Shown: positions 1 to 11,463 of the stretch, one piece after another
Position numbering within the stretch: position 1 is the first letter of the stretch
Layout of the letters: each line of letters starts with the position of its first letter
NCBI GenBank assembly: GCA_963920705.1
Contig: OY987232.1
Location: 13,765,726-13,829,725, forward strand
From: Odiellus spinosus
Lineage: Eukaryota > Arthropoda > Arachnida > Opiliones > Phalangiidae
Reading direction: 5' to 3'
DNA length: 64,000 nucleotides
The notes under the pieces: generated by a model
Seen by the model: only the letters and a program-made list of their open reading frames with translations
The model's database searches: none
Told to the model about the DNA's origin: nothing
Program-made: the position numbers and the translations under genes

Positions 1-227
1 GCTCTACTCTGATTGGCCATCTCAGAAGTGTGGTGTTGGGATGACTTTTTTGCCATAACTATTTCACTGTGGCTACAGCCAAACTTGGGAAGGGCTTACG
101 TTCCAGACTTCTTATAGTTTCCATCCACTTCTGATACAATTAACATTGAGCGACAGAGTTTTGAAAAAAATGAATTTAATTAGCACGTGCTCTATGGCAA
201 TTTTATCTAAACCACCCTGTGTATAAC

Positions 228-408
228 GAAAAATGTTAGTCTGATGTGAAGAGGTCCTCAAGAACACTAAAAGGTCTTGGGGAAGTCTTTAAGACTTCCC
301 AAAGACTTATTGACATAATGGAAGACTTCCCCAAGACCTCTTATGACTACATAAGACACTCAAAGGACTTCCCCAAGACCTCTTAAGACTAACTTTTTTT
401 GGTAAGGG
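228..408. mobile_element. Family A MITE, copy 1
   Basis: Non-autonomous TIR element. The right end reads ACTAACTTTTTTTGGTAAGGG and the left end is eroded. The body is built from inverted pieces of a GAGGTCTTGGGGAAGTCTT motif, so the element folds on itself. Seven more copies occur in the window (3936, 5456, 6502, 26053, 44199, 47988, 60920). There is no coding capacity. Confidence 0.8.
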
Positions 409-964
409 ACATTTTATAACTAAGATACGGAACTAGGCTCTTTTAAACCTAAATTTAATTTGAGGTCAGGGTTTGGATAAAATAATTTGTTTGTTTTATC
501 ATTATTCATATTTTGAAATTATCCACAGGAAGTCTATGATAAATGCAATGTAATCGCGAATGATTAACTGATTAACCAAATATTTGTGTATAATCTTGTT
601 CAAACCCCGACCTCTAAATTTAATACTTTAAAAATGCATAAGGAAAAACTAAAATGTCCTGATAAGTTTTATTAATGAATTTAGCCTTATCTTGTTTCAT
701 TACTTCATGCTCCATTTAAAAATAGATAATGAAAAGTTCATGAATTGTTTTTCAAATGATTAGAAATATTTTTCAAAAAGTGCTTGGAATTTATTTCAAT
801 CTCAGAAAATATTTCAAAATTAATTGGTTATTAATAAGTTTTACAAAAATATTAATAGTAAATGTAATCAGCATTTCTGGAGAATGATTGTAAAATAGAT
901 TTAATTGGGAGTTAAATTTGGTGTTGAAAGGTTTTAAAACAATTTTCACTCTTTTCAACCTTAA

Positions 965-1262
965 TAGTTGCTATCATAAAAGAGGAGGAGCTTACCTAGG
1001 GCATGTTGCCGACGACGTCATCAGCTACGTAACAGCTTATAAAGCTCATAGCGCTCGTGAGCACCGAGCATTTCTTAAGCTTTTTTTTCTATATCCGTGT
1101 TCAACTCTCAAGGTCGGGTCTCTCCCCAGTGACTCTTGAGCCCTGTGACCCCTAGCGTTTTATGAAAACGGAAATAACTGCCCGGTATAAACTTAACACT
1201 ACGTAGTTAGCAACATTCGAACTAGATGCCGCACCCACACTTCTTTTATAATATCAACTATT
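965..1262. repeat. Dispersed repeat family I, copy 1
   Basis: About 300 bp that recurs at 49930-50232 and 59910-60243 in the same orientation. Shared landmarks in order are AGTTGCTATC, GAGGAGCTTAC, a GACGTCATCAGCTACG segment (deleted at 49930), TTTTATGAAAACGGAA and GACGTAGTTAGC. I see no clear TIRs or reading frame. It could be a SINE or the end of a larger transposon, but I did not find convincing pol III boxes. Confidence 0.7.
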
Positions 1263-1504
1263 TTGAAACTAGCTCGAAATAAGTCATAATTCATTAGTAT
1301 TGTGTGCAATACTACTAGATGGCGCTACTCCCTCACTGTCATTGGCCCTGGAGGTGAGAGGCTTATAGGGAAAGTTTCATTTTAATGTCTTGGAAAGTTT
1401 ACATCGAATATTTTAGGAGACTAACATTTACTAGGATACTACCATATATTTTCTTGATCATGTAAGCACTCCCAGCATATTGAAAGTGTTTTCGTTCAAG
1501 TTAC

Positions 1505-1815
1505 AAGTTCCGAGTTGGAGCTTCGGAATCACCAAGTCGATGAGCCGAACTTAGACCAGTTAGCTTACCATTATTGTATTCGGTTTCAAATTTTAGGTGG
1601 AAAAAAGTGGCTTTAGTTTAGAATTCTTGATTAAAATCTGCCAAGTCTACTGGATCCAAACTGCGAGCGTTATCTCTGTGTACAATTGATTTCTGATCAT
1701 CCCATCTCAAGGTATTCATTCGCACTAATGGAGGTTGATGCCCGTGAAGTACAGAAATCTATCAAAGGTAAAAAAATAAAATCTTGAATGGCTAAATCAG
1801 TTCTGTTATTGTGTA
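1505..1815 (-). pseudogene. Decayed exon-2 copy of the group-7-allergen-like gene
   Basis: This segment aligns base by base with the middle exon and start of intron 1 of the intact gene at 2983-4631 (compare with 3571-3860). Shared stretches include the codons for NNGKLTGL and SAHRLGD and the intron-edge sequence around CAAAGGTAAAAAAATA. On the minus strand the copy has in-frame stops (for example after EYLEMG and after DFNQEF) and frame changes, so it cannot be translated through. No matching first or last exon was found nearby. I read it as the remnant of a tandem duplication that has lost function. Intron sequence is retained, so it is not a processed retrocopy. Confidence 0.85.
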
Positions 1816-2169
1816 GTTTTCGATAGTGCTCCTTTTATTTGCATACGATAAACATCTGTTTCATGAATCAGATATAGTACAAATACATTACGGGGTATAA
1901 AACTGTTTACATGACCATTTATTTATTCAATCTCTTTAACAAATTGTTATATTTGAATTATCTATCCAAACTAATTCCATTTTGTGAGCAGATATTTACG
2001 ATTTAACCGACTCAAAAAGATCACTGTCAGTTTAACTCTAATTGAATTATCTTTTTTGCAAAATACTGCGCAGTTTCTTAAAGGTACTATTCATTTAAAA
2101 GCGTTTTTCAGTTGGCTGACAGATTGAAAGCGTAGCTATATGGCAGATAAAACATTGCGTAAATAACAA

Positions 2170-2526
2170 ACTCCTCAAACAAACCTACTGGTGGGTACAA
2201 ATCAATGGACTAAGTGGTTGGACGAGGGCCATAGTGAGGATGTAGTTTAACTTGACCTCGCTCGAGCTTTCGACACTATACCCCATGCCACACTTCTTCA
2301 GGTTCTTTATGACACAGGTATTTCAGGTTCAGCCTTCTTATGGTTACGAGACTACCTATCTGGCAACAAAGGGGCATCACTCCAGCTGGGCACAAACCCA
2401 GAGCGACTATATCGGATCGTGTACATCACTTTACCCATTCTGTAATAACCGATTGGAATAAAGTCCCAGCTTACATTATTGAAATTAATAACAAATTCGC
2501 TTTCCGAAAAGCTTTTCTGTTATTTT
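2170..2526 (+). pseudogene. Relic of a non-LTR retrotransposon reverse transcriptase
   Basis: The plus strand around 2185-2415 translates to a reverse-transcriptase block: a WTKWLDEG segment, then DVV-stop-LDLARAFDTIPHATLL, then LYDTGISGSAFLWLRDYLSG. This is the finger/palm region of jockey/CR1-type LINE polymerases (family knowledge), with the conserved FDxxxH. Downstream, in another frame at about 2433-2526, comes an ITDWNKVPA segment followed by FRKAF, which resembles the extreme C-terminus of such polymerases. The catalytic YADD part between them is missing. A stop lies inside the first block and a frame change separates the two blocks, so this is an internally deleted dead copy. It sits between the group-7-like gene and its pseudogene copy. 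Confidence 0.8.
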
Positions 2527-2982
2527 AGGTCTCTTCTTCTTTTTAAATTTTTGGAGCTTGAGGGCGCGACAGTGCTTTAGCAAAGGATTTTCGGGAGGGT
2601 CATTCAGCGTGAGGAATTATACGGAGGGAGAAGTGGCGTTTGCGGAATGAAGTGTTGTGCCGAGGGAGGAAGAGTTTTTGAGTATTTCCGTGGTGGGTGC
2701 TTCCGTGAGTTGAACTGGGAGTGAAAAAGGCGTTGGCGGCGAGGGGAGATGTTCCTAATAGGTTAGTGTTTGGTTGTAAGGTCTGTACAGCGGTGGTGGT
2801 GGGTAAGGGAGGTTATCGCTAGGAGCTCCCTTCAGTTAAGTGCCGGGATTAATTTTTTCAGTGTTTTCCTTTTAAGATAGATTTAAGTCGTTTGTGTGAA
2901 ATATCAAGTCAACACTGATGTTGCATAAAAATTCATTTATTGTTAATGACAGAGAATTTGAATGTGTATTTACATTCGAAAC

Positions 2983-4631
2983 TCAAGGATTTGGCATTGG
3001 TATCGGTCCTCCAGCGATAACTGACGTTTCCATGGCTGGTCTAAGAGAATTATAAACCACATCATCAATTTGTTCTAGAACTTTAGGTCCAAAATTTTCT
3101 TTGAGGGAGTTCTTGACAGCCATCAGAGATCCCAGTTCGTCCATAGAAACTTTGACAGGTCCTTTGGATTCAATCTGAAATTATAATACACTCAAATTTT
3201 AGTTTTATGGCGTAGGATTATTTATATTTAAATAACGATTGGATTTTATTATTCTCAAATAGCCGTTGTTTGTGTATCACCAAACTTAAAACATCACCTA
3301 TAATTAGTGTCTTTATTGTGGAATGGTTTAGATATCCCCAAAAACTGTACGAAAAGTCAAGATACTTTACCCTGAAATCAATCAATCTGGGGAAGTTTCC
3401 AAATTTATCCATCGTTAAAGCGAATCTGATGATAACATTTTTCACCGTGCCTTTTGCTTTAAAGTTGGCCCTTGGAATTTTGCTGTATTTTGCTTTACCA
3501 TCGTAAGAAACAACCACGTCATCCAATGACAATCCGCAAGAGATGATGGCTTGGTTATGGTCAGCGCCTGTCCAAGTTGGAGCTCCACAATCACCGAGTC
3601 GATGAGCCGATCTCAGACCTGTTAGCTTACCATCATTGTATTCGGCTTTAACTTTCACGTTGAATACAGTGACTTTGGTTCGGAATTCTTGATTGAAATC
3701 CCTCAAGACTGCTGGATCCATACGGCGGGCCGTTATCTCCGCGGACAATCGATTTCTTATCAATCCATCAAGGTATTCATTCGCCCTAACGTATGTAGAC
3801 GCCCATGACGTAGAAAAATCTACCAAAGGTAAAAAAATATATATTTTTAATAATGGCTAAATCAGTTATGTTTGAGATAGTGGTAACTTTTATTTAGGAC
3901 AAACTGTTATCTGTTTAGCTTATCAGATAAGTTATCCCTTACTGAAAAAGGTGAGAGGTCCTCAAGAAGTCTTTAAGACTTCCCCAAGACTTCTTGACAT
4001 AATGAAAGACTTCACCAAGACATCTTGATTACATAAGACACCCGAAAGACTTCCCAGGACATCTGAAGACTAACTTTTTTTTTTCGAAAGGGTAAGGGTT
4101 AAAAATTGTTTACACGCAATCTCTACTTAACAAATTTTTAAATCTGAATTCTCTATTTACGGATTATCCGATACTAAACAGATACTAATTCTATTGGCAA
4201 TATAATTCTAATTCATTCTTTAAGCGAATATTTGTTTAAAATGTCTGAGTGAAAAAGGACAGATAAAAACATTACTAAAATAACATGCCTTCAGATAAGT
4301 GCTTAACTTGTATCTCTCGCAGTTAGCAAGTGTTCATTTATTCATTTTAGAACCATTTAAAAACTATCATTATCTGTTGACCGAACTGATATATGGCCAA
4401 AGTTAGGAGCACTAGTTTTTCAGACACAGTAGTGATGCCCGTAATTGGACAGTGAAAAAAATTGGGCCCAAAATATAGGACATGAAAATTATGATGGTCA
4501 TAGTTTTTAATTGGATAAAATTGTGACTTTCTGCGTGGCAGTAATCTTTTTTTACAGTGCATAGGTTAGATCCATTCAATAATTTACTTACAAACGATGA
4601 GGCAACTTAGAAAGAAGAGGGTTTTCATCAT
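2983..4631 (-). CDS. Secreted group-7-allergen-like (TULIP-type) protein, three exons
   Basis: Complete three-exon model on the minus strand. Exon 1 is 4631-4592 (ATGATG start, signal peptide MMKTLFFLSCLIVYF). Exon 2 is 3819-3371 and exon 3 is 3174-2983 (TGA). Donors are GTAAGT and GTAAAG, the phases agree (1, then 0), and the product is 226 residues. After the hydrophobic leader comes a region with alternating polar and hydrophobic strands, including YNDGKLTGLRSAHRLGDCG and LDDVVVSYDGKAKYS. This pattern and length fit arthropod group 7 allergen/JHBP-type lipid-binding (TULIP) proteins. The assignment rests on pattern and length, so the family is moderately sure and the ligand is unknown. The protein is predicted to be secreted. 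Intron 1 contains a family A MITE (3936-4098). A dead copy of exon 2 lies downstream at 1505-1815, so the gene belongs to a local tandem family. Confidence 0.8.
3936..4098. mobile_element. Family A MITE, copy 2
   Basis: Starts CCCTTACTGAAAAAGG and ends GGGTAAGGG. The internal AAGTCTTTAAGACTT palindrome typical of the family is present. It lies in intron 1 of the group-7-like gene. Confidence 0.8.
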
Positions 4632-5019
4632 GACTTATCTCACCAACAAACGAAGTGAAATCGAAAGTTGTGGAGACTTTCAAGTCATTTATAAGTTATA
4701 GCAGGAATGAATACAGTTCTTTCTGTAACTTTTGAGAAAAGGGATAGTATCACGATCTGGTCAGTATTTTAATCGAGACATAAGCAAAAGCTTCAAGTTT
4801 TGCAGACAAAGCTGTAACATCTAACTAATACTAACCAACCCCCAAGTTAGCTTGGTTTAAAGCAAGCCCAAAGGGGTTTCAGTGACCTTGACTTAAATTA
4901 CTCCTATTGGATAGATGTGACTCCGCCCATTAATTTAAGATTACGTGGGTCCCATTTTTGTCGTTTGCTTTGTAACAACTTGGGGTCCTTTTAAATCAAT
5001 TAGTTACCTTCTTGTTAAA

Positions 5020-5705
5020 AACGCTAGCCAATCTTTAATACTATGCCTATACGTAGGAAAAAAAGAGGGTGGCGGTATGGATTTCATAAATACCGTTAGA
5101 TGTCGCTTTTTTGAGGGTAAAAAAAGCGAGAATTTCAAATGTAAGAGGAAAATTCAAAAATAGATACGAATGTTAGGTTAATAATCGAGTAATAATTATG
5201 TGTGATTTATTTTAACTGTCAAATAATTAAACCGTGATTTTAAGATATATTTAAAACCATTTCGAATTTAAATCATAAATTTAAATCAATTTATCACCTA
5301 GATGTTGCTAGGAGTTCTATGATCTTACTTCGATAGAGTTTTATCTAATTGGCTCTTGGCAACGCGAGACTCGCAACTGGCTATTCATTACGTAATCCCC
5401 AGACAAATTCCTCAGGAAAGTGACATCTATCTCGGACAAATTGAAAATTGAAATTCCCTTACCAAAAAAAGTTAGTCTTAAGAGGTCTCGGGGAAGTCTT
5501 TCGGGTGTCTTTCGTAGTCTGAAGAGGTCTTGGGGAAGTCTTCCATTATGTCAAGAATTCTTGGTGAGGTCTTAAAGACTTCCCCAAGACCTTTGCAGAG
5601 TACTTGAAGACCTCTTCACATCAGACAAACTTTTTCGGTAAGGGTTGTCAAGAAAAAAACTTTGTAGCTGGCATTTCGTGGCCTAGTATTAGAGAAGGCT
5701 GTGAT
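5020..5705. repeat. Dispersed repeat family B, copy 1 (split by a MITE)
   Basis: Landmarks are GGTGGCGGTATGGATTTCAT, CACCTAGATGTTGCTAGGAG, CTATTCATTACGTAATCC, AAGTGACATCTATCTCGGAC and GTAGCTGGCATTTCGTGGCC. The same order is found inverted at 51540-52025, and a part occurs at 42090-42230. A family A MITE (5456-5644) interrupts this copy. The copy at 51540 is uninterrupted and serves as the empty-site reference. Confidence 0.8.
5456..5644. mobile_element. Family A MITE, copy 3, nested in repeat B
   Basis: 189 bp with TIRs CCCTTACCAAAAAAAGTTAG and ...CTTTTTCGGTAAGGG. Flanks are TT on both sides. The uninterrupted relatives at 51.6 kb (inverted) and 42.18 kb run straight through this point, so the insertion duplicated two bases. 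Confidence 0.88.
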
Positions 5706-6501
5706 CTAGGTCTCCTGGGACCTGTTAACATGTGCCATTTGTGGTTGAGTAGCCTCCCAATAAACGGAAGGTTGTGGATTTAGTCCCACCTGTGTCGATG
5801 CAAGCCCCTTTTTCACGATTGGGTACATTTGTAATATCCACCGGGTACGAACCTACCAGAATTTTGATTAGTCATTTGAAGACAATACTGTTACATTTTC
5901 TTAAATTGGTATTTTTGATGAAGCAGCTGGTTTAATTTTGTAGTAGGATAGCAATACATTTCGTTTAGTGATCCAAGAAGTATCCCATTCACGTTGAAAT
6001 ATAAACTAACATCCTCAAGATACTGTAGTACTATCCCTTTGATAATTATAAAATTATTTTAACAAAGCTTTCTCTTTAATAAACTTCCGGTAAACTTGAG
6101 TTTATCAATTTCCTGCACTCGAAATCACAATTGTTCTTAAATAATTTGCGTTTCCGACTTTCCGCATTTAATCTTAACTTTCATTTCCGCTTGATTATTA
6201 TTATTTAACTAAAATTAAATGTTGCCCAAAAACTAAATTAAAGGTAAATCTAAAAAAATGTTTCCTGCATTTGTAAAAAATGCCAAAATATATTAATTTT
6301 GAAGGGTAATAGGTACCCTAAATTGACGGCCTAGTCTTGGAACCCGAACTTATTCCATTCCTAGAACAATTTCATACTTTACACTACCGTAACGGTCAGA
6401 ATCACTGTAGCCTTTCCTATGTTATATCGTAGGAACCGAATTACGGAGGTTTGAGGCGGATAATTAGCATTTTAAGTTCTGAAATCAGGAACTGGGGGTA
6501 G

Positions 6502-6660
6502 CCCTTACCAAAAAAAGTTAGTCTTAAGAGGTCTTGGGGAAGTCTTTCAGGTGTCTTATTTAGTCTAAAGAGGTCTTGGGGAAGTCTTAAAGACTTCCCC
6601 AAGACTTTTGCAGTGTTCTTGAAGACCTCTTCAGATCAGACTAACTTTTTTCCGTAAGGG
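6502..6660. mobile_element. Family A MITE, copy 4
   Basis: Bounded by CCCTTACCAAAAAAAGTTAG and CTAACTTTTTTCCGTAAGGG. It has the internal GGTCTTGGGGAAGTCTT inverted pieces. Flanks AG/TC show no clear duplication. Confidence 0.85.
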
Positions 6661-7254
6661 TCTGGCTAATCAAAATATCCCAAACCTTAGGTTTAGTAAA
6701 ATCCCAGTGTCATGTGCTACACCACACTCCTTGAATCACGCTAAATCTCATTCTTGATTATTTTTAGGCGCAAGATCATACGTCAAGGATATTTTATGAA
6801 TGCCAAAATCAATCTTTTATTAATTAAGGGAGCGTCTTTAGCATCGTATTCTTTATTGATACGATAAAGTGGGACTTGTTTAAAAGAAAGTAAATCTGTT
6901 CAGTAAAGCCATTTCGGTTATAAATCCCAATTAAAAAACGAGCGCAGATGATAGAATTATGTTTAACTCGGACTATTATCAACCCAAAGGAATTTTCGCT
7001 TTTATGAACTATCTTTTATAGAAACGAGGCCTCCTTTGGTTTCTCAAGCAACTTCCCTTTAGATTTGTTTCCATAAGCTCGATGTTCTTCAGGTTGATTC
7101 TAAACATAAGGCAACCGTAAGAATTATTCATAAATACATCACAAATAAATTTTTTACGTTATTTGTTTTAATGTTGTTAATACTAAGGAATAATAAGTGT
7201 AAAAGGCCTAAATATTCGTTATCTATAATAGTTTCAAGCGAGGGGGTACATCGT

Positions 7255-7335
7255 CTTATCCCCGCAAAGGTTGTTACAGGTGGATTAAGCCTATTTAAAC
7301 GATAAGGAATCGATAAAAAACACTTGTTAGGTTGC
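7255..7335. mobile_element. Family G element fragment (one terminus)
   Basis: Carries GGATTAAGCCTATTTAAACG, then GATAAGGAATCGATAAAAAACACTTGT. This is the right-hand terminus of the palindromic family G elements at 55630 and 57745. No left half is present. Confidence 0.65.
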
Positions 7336-8569
7336 ATTCTCCCATTGATGTTTGTTTTTTTAGCTTTGTAAATTAAAAAAAAGGTATATTTCTTGTCAAC
7401 AGCTGGAAATGAAATTCATTTGGAGCCGTGATGGTTGAAATGGAAAGTCGCTAATTTCACGCAGGTCCAGTCTTGATATACGGTTTTGCTGCCTGCTTTT
7501 TAAGACGCGGTTCGACTATGGCGAAAATTTTCTTGGTACTTGCGTTATTTTATTGCCATTCTGCCTCGCCTTGCTAAAGTACCCTTCGCCTTGGATTTTA
7601 TGCGAGGTTTTATGATTTTGTTGAGTACCGTTTCGTGCCTCGACTAGGCCTTTGGTGTCGCTAAGCCTTTGACAAGTGCGGGCTTCAGAAATGACTTAGG
7701 CAACGTCTCCTCGTGCCACGGGTCTGGCGTATGTGTCCGGATGCCAAAACTCTTAGCTACCCACCGTTCGGATGTTACGGCGAAATAATACTTTCGTGAC
7801 GGACGACTTTGAAGGATGTAAATTGAACTGTGTTTAATAGTTAATGAACCCATACTGTTTGTGAAATTTTTATTCATCCCTAGAAATGAGATCGAAACTT
7901 AACCGGAATTCAGAAAATCTCGACTGGAATATGACATCTTCAGGTAGGATCATTTCATTTTTAATTTCACATGTTCCATATATTTTTTCGATATTTTTGA
8001 AACTTGTCGGGAGTTGTTTTTTTAAAGTTTTTTTTTTAAAGTTTGGAAAAATTCCTGCTATTACTAAAAACAGACCAGTGTTATTAAACTAATTATTTAC
8101 CATGGTTAAGACATATTAGAAATTGTTTTTTTTACAAAGAAAACAACATAGTATTTATAGATACATTTTATTTACGAGAGGTTTTGTGCCGAGGCCCTTC
8201 TGTATATTATTTTAAAATATGCGGATACGTCAATTATAATTTATCTAAGGTTGTAATCTTTTAAACCCCAGAAAATTAACGTCCAATAGAGTAACTCTAT
8301 CAAAAAACTGTAAATTGGATATCGAGCCGGCGCGAAACGAAAAACTTAGCTACCACCCCTGTTACGTTTCAGTGGCTTAGACTCGTCCATGGGGATTTTG
8401 AGTGACGATGTTTTCCCTTCTATTGGATAATTTTTTCCAAGAATCAGGCTTGAATTTGAATATTTTTGACGACTATTAGGGTTCGGCGTTTAATAAGGTT
8501 AGGATAAAATTAGCAATATGGAATATCTTTGTATTACTATAACCGCATCTAGCCATTTAAATTTGTTTA

Positions 8570-8900
8570 TAAAGAATTTTAGTCCAAATTAATCGATTAA
8601 TCCGGTTTATCTGTGGTTAATTAATATACCCATAAGTGAGTTTTTGAGTAAATTGGAGAACTTTGCGAATTATTTTAATGGTGCACGTAACAAAAAATAC
8701 AATACATAGTTTTTAACATATATTCACGTAATACTTTCCAAGGATTTTGAAGATATTCAAAATTTATTTCACCTTTAGTCCGAATAATCGATGACCGCCA
8801 TTGTATTGTTATAAATAGTTTGAAATGAGATTTCCCGAGCCTTCGTCCAATGGATAAACGGTTAACCAAAAACATACCATCTTTTAATAAAAGGTAAATA
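8570..8900. repeat. Paralogous block, copy 1 (partner 13190-13560)
   Basis: Shares with 13190-13560 the order AATTAATCGATTA, GGTTTATC, TTTTTGAGTAAATT, the CCGAATAATCGAT / GCGAAAAATCGAT segment and ACGGTTAACCAAAAACATACC. It is part of a larger set of matching pieces between the 8.5-10.4 kb and 12.5-14.8 kb regions. Confidence 0.65.
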
Positions 8901-8984
8901 ATCGCAAAATTTGCGGATAATTAGGTGTAGCAAGTAGTGCTCGAGATGAACTAACATAAGGTGTGGGTATTTCTATGGGTTTCA

Positions 8985-9600
8985 CCATCTTGTTTATTCT
9001 ACTATAAACGGATACTGCTTCAGCGTTTATCTGAAGGAGAGTAATTTACATATATTATCTGTTTCTAACTGCGCATTCTATCTGCCAGCCAACCGTGAAA
9101 CGCTTTTTTAAATGAATAGTCGCTTAAAGAACAAATTAAAACTATTGTCAAGTAATCGCCAATTTTTTTCACAACAAAAAAATATTAGAACTAGGCATAG
9201 AGATAAATTGACAGATGTTTGAATATCTGCTAGCCCGTAGATATCTGTAAAAAAATGGATTCTTTGGAGAGATGCTTCGGATATTAAAATCAGTTAAAAA
9301 GAGATTGAATAGACAAATGGTCGGGTTAACAGTTTTTATCTGATATAACGAGAAACGTATTAAAGTTTGTTGTAAAAAGATAAAGGTTTGAACACAAAGA
9401 GTTGGGATGCCAAGCTACGTGTGAGATTTTGATAGTTATATTAGTTTTTAACCATCTTTCCGAAAATCTTAATCAAATTCCATTTGGTTTTGAGGTTGTT
9501 GGCCGGATATTTTTAACTCAATAATAAACTATCTAATTTTAAAACGATGGCTTAAACGTTTTACAAACTTCCATGGTTTGGGGTAAAATTTGTTATTTCG
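8985..9600 (-). pseudogene. Copied 3' end of IR gene 1 (last codons plus 3' flank)
   Basis: This 0.6 kb matches 14205-14810 closely, which covers the 3' flank and the end of the last exon of IR gene 1. On the minus strand it still encodes the terminal KPWKFVKRLSHRFKIR followed by the stop, against KPWKCVKRLSHRFKIR in the intact gene. The similarity stops just upstream of this point, so no transmembrane segment is present. It is a truncated fragment and not a gene. Confidence 0.8.
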
Positions 9601-9910
9601 ATCTTTGTAATTGTAGTATCTTCGTTTAATAAGTTTTGGATGGAAGTTCTCGGAAAGTGGTGTTTAAATATACTTTAAGATCTGTTCCATTAAGTTCGAT
9701 ATGGCCCTCTTTATTACGAAGTTTAATTGTCTCTGTGATATTTATATAAAAGTCGTTTGACTGTTACAAAGGGAGAGTGGAATAATAATAAAGATCATCA
9801 AATGGATAGGACTTCTCTCGAAAACCTCGAAACTTTCAGTGTCCCTTTAACTTAACGAAAGGGTCACGATAGCGTGTTTCGTTCCATTTTCCTTGTGATA
9901 TTACATTCAA
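9575..9910. repeat. Dispersed repeat family C, copy 1
   Basis: Contains GTTCTCGGAAAGTGGTGT, TCTTTATTACGAAGTTTAAT, AAAAGTCGTTTGACTGTTA and AACGAAAGGGTCACGATAGC. Related copies are at 12545-12790, 22100-22320 and 24190-24410. Confidence 0.7.
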
Positions 9911-10065
9911 AACGTATGTAGAATATATTACATAAGTGGAAGTTCGGATAATATGATGAGAAAATGAAGCATTAATATATAGTTAAGAATCATAATTAAG
10001 TTGGTCCAATTTTGGTACGAAAAGTTTGGAAAGACAATTTTGAAATTCTGAAATTTTATCATTTT

Positions 10066-10230
10066 GGGTATAGCCAGAAGCCGATGAAACCCTCCTTTGA
10101 AGTCTACTACTCTAATGTTCCATATAGCGCTCCTCTCTGTATGGGTAAAATTCCCAATTTTACGAGATCGGAGGGGTCCTACTTCATAATTGGAAATTCT
10201 CTCTCTCCACAAACGTAACATTATCACCTT
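10066..10230. repeat. Family D element, single arm
   Basis: Begins GCCAGAAGCCGATGAAACCC and continues CTCCTTTGAAGTCTACTAC, ATGTTCCATATAGCGCTCC, ending near GGAAATTCTCTCTCTCC. The same sequence is one arm of the inverted-repeat element at 17553-17897. A diverged copy is at 52745-52905. Confidence 0.7.
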
Positions 10231-10399
10231 TATAATCACAATATTGTTCATTCTATCTTCGAGCCTTTGTCCAATGGATAAACGGTTAACCAAAAACATA
10301 CCACATTTTTATCGTCAAATCGTTGGTGAAAACGGTGTGATTTTTTTAGATAATGTTATCTTTTACATCTCATGGTCAAGTTAACCAAAAACATACCAT

Positions 10400-11463
10400 C
10401 GTTTTAACGTATATTCTTTAGTGAAAACTACGTTGATTTTTAGATAATTGTTTTTAAAGTTTAAAATTATGGAACGGTAAAATTAACCAAAAAAATACGT
10501 TTAATCGTAAATAATAGAAAAATTTATTTAATATCAGTTGGGTCGACTAAATAATTTCTTCACATCTCATGGTCAAGTGCTTCGACTAAAGAAATTCTTT
10601 TAATTATGACCAATTGTACTGATTAAATATTTCCATACTTGAATATCAAAATTAATTAGTATGATTAAATATAAATTTAATTGATAGCTGGGTTAGCTCC
10701 CGAAAAAATTGTTTTTTAGGATTTAAAATCATGCTGGTTCTCTTAAATAAAAGTTTAATTTATTTTCGATTCATAAAATAAATAAGATAAAATATTTTCT
10801 TTATATCGTATGATATAAATGGTTTGATAAGGGACAAGTACTTAGGAAAGTTCAGGAGAAACGTTTATTAATGAACAGTTTTTCTTAACCATAAAGTAAC
10901 AGTCGTGTTAATTTAATAATATTATATTTTTATCATCATGGTCAATAATTTTTGTGCAGAGCAAAAAAAAATATTTTATTTGGGCACTCTTCGCACATAA
11001 ACGGAATAGAAACGAAAAGTTCGAATATTTACGACTTTCAAATGCGTAGTTTCTTTATGTCACGAGTGAAATTTTTCTAGATTACAACAATTTGTTTTAA
11101 CGATCACGGTATCATCGAAGTAATAACTTTTGTAAATTAGTCATAATATACTTTCAGATGTTTTAAACGATATCTCGTACGATTAATAGGGACCGCTTTG
11201 TATTAGAAAGTTTAATTGCATTTTAGAATTTGCACGAAACGTTTTTGATGACCTTAAAGGGAGAGTTAAATTATTATAAAATATGCCACGATCTAATCAA
11301 ATATGTAAAAATGAGAACCACCAAAATATTCGCCTAATACTTTCCCTAAAAATCTAATTGCAAAGATCTTAAGTAATTGACGACAGTGGTATGATTTCAC
11401 GAGCTTGTCAGTAAAAACTGAAATCAAGCACTGAATATAATTTATATTTTTTTGAAGGCTAGC
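10400..11463. other. AT-rich spacer
   Basis: I see no exon, TIR pair or tandem repeat here apart from scattered ACATCTCATGGTCAAG pieces (10365, 10561) that belong to the 39-bp family arrayed at 13.6 kb. Confidence 0.5.

Larger units (their letters stand above)
6661..8984. other. Intergenic DNA without a supportable gene
   Basis: AT-rich sequence. It contains one end of a family G element (7255-7335). A GC-richer patch at 7440-7800 is open on the minus strand, but I cannot link it to a family. The first part of a block that reappears near 13.2 kb is at 8570-8900. A short segment at 7882-7940 has both an acceptor-like and a donor-like edge but no supporting similarity. Confidence 0.5.

Noticed and set aside
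7644-7877. Minus-strand frame containing GIRTHTPDPWHEETLP
   Set aside because: The GC-richer patch suggests an old transposon or tRNA-derived sequence, but I could not identify boxes, ends or a family.
7882-7945. Mini-exon-like segment between CATCCCTAG and TCTTCAG|GTAGGA
   Set aside because: Both splice-like edges are present, but nothing connects to it and it is too short to judge.
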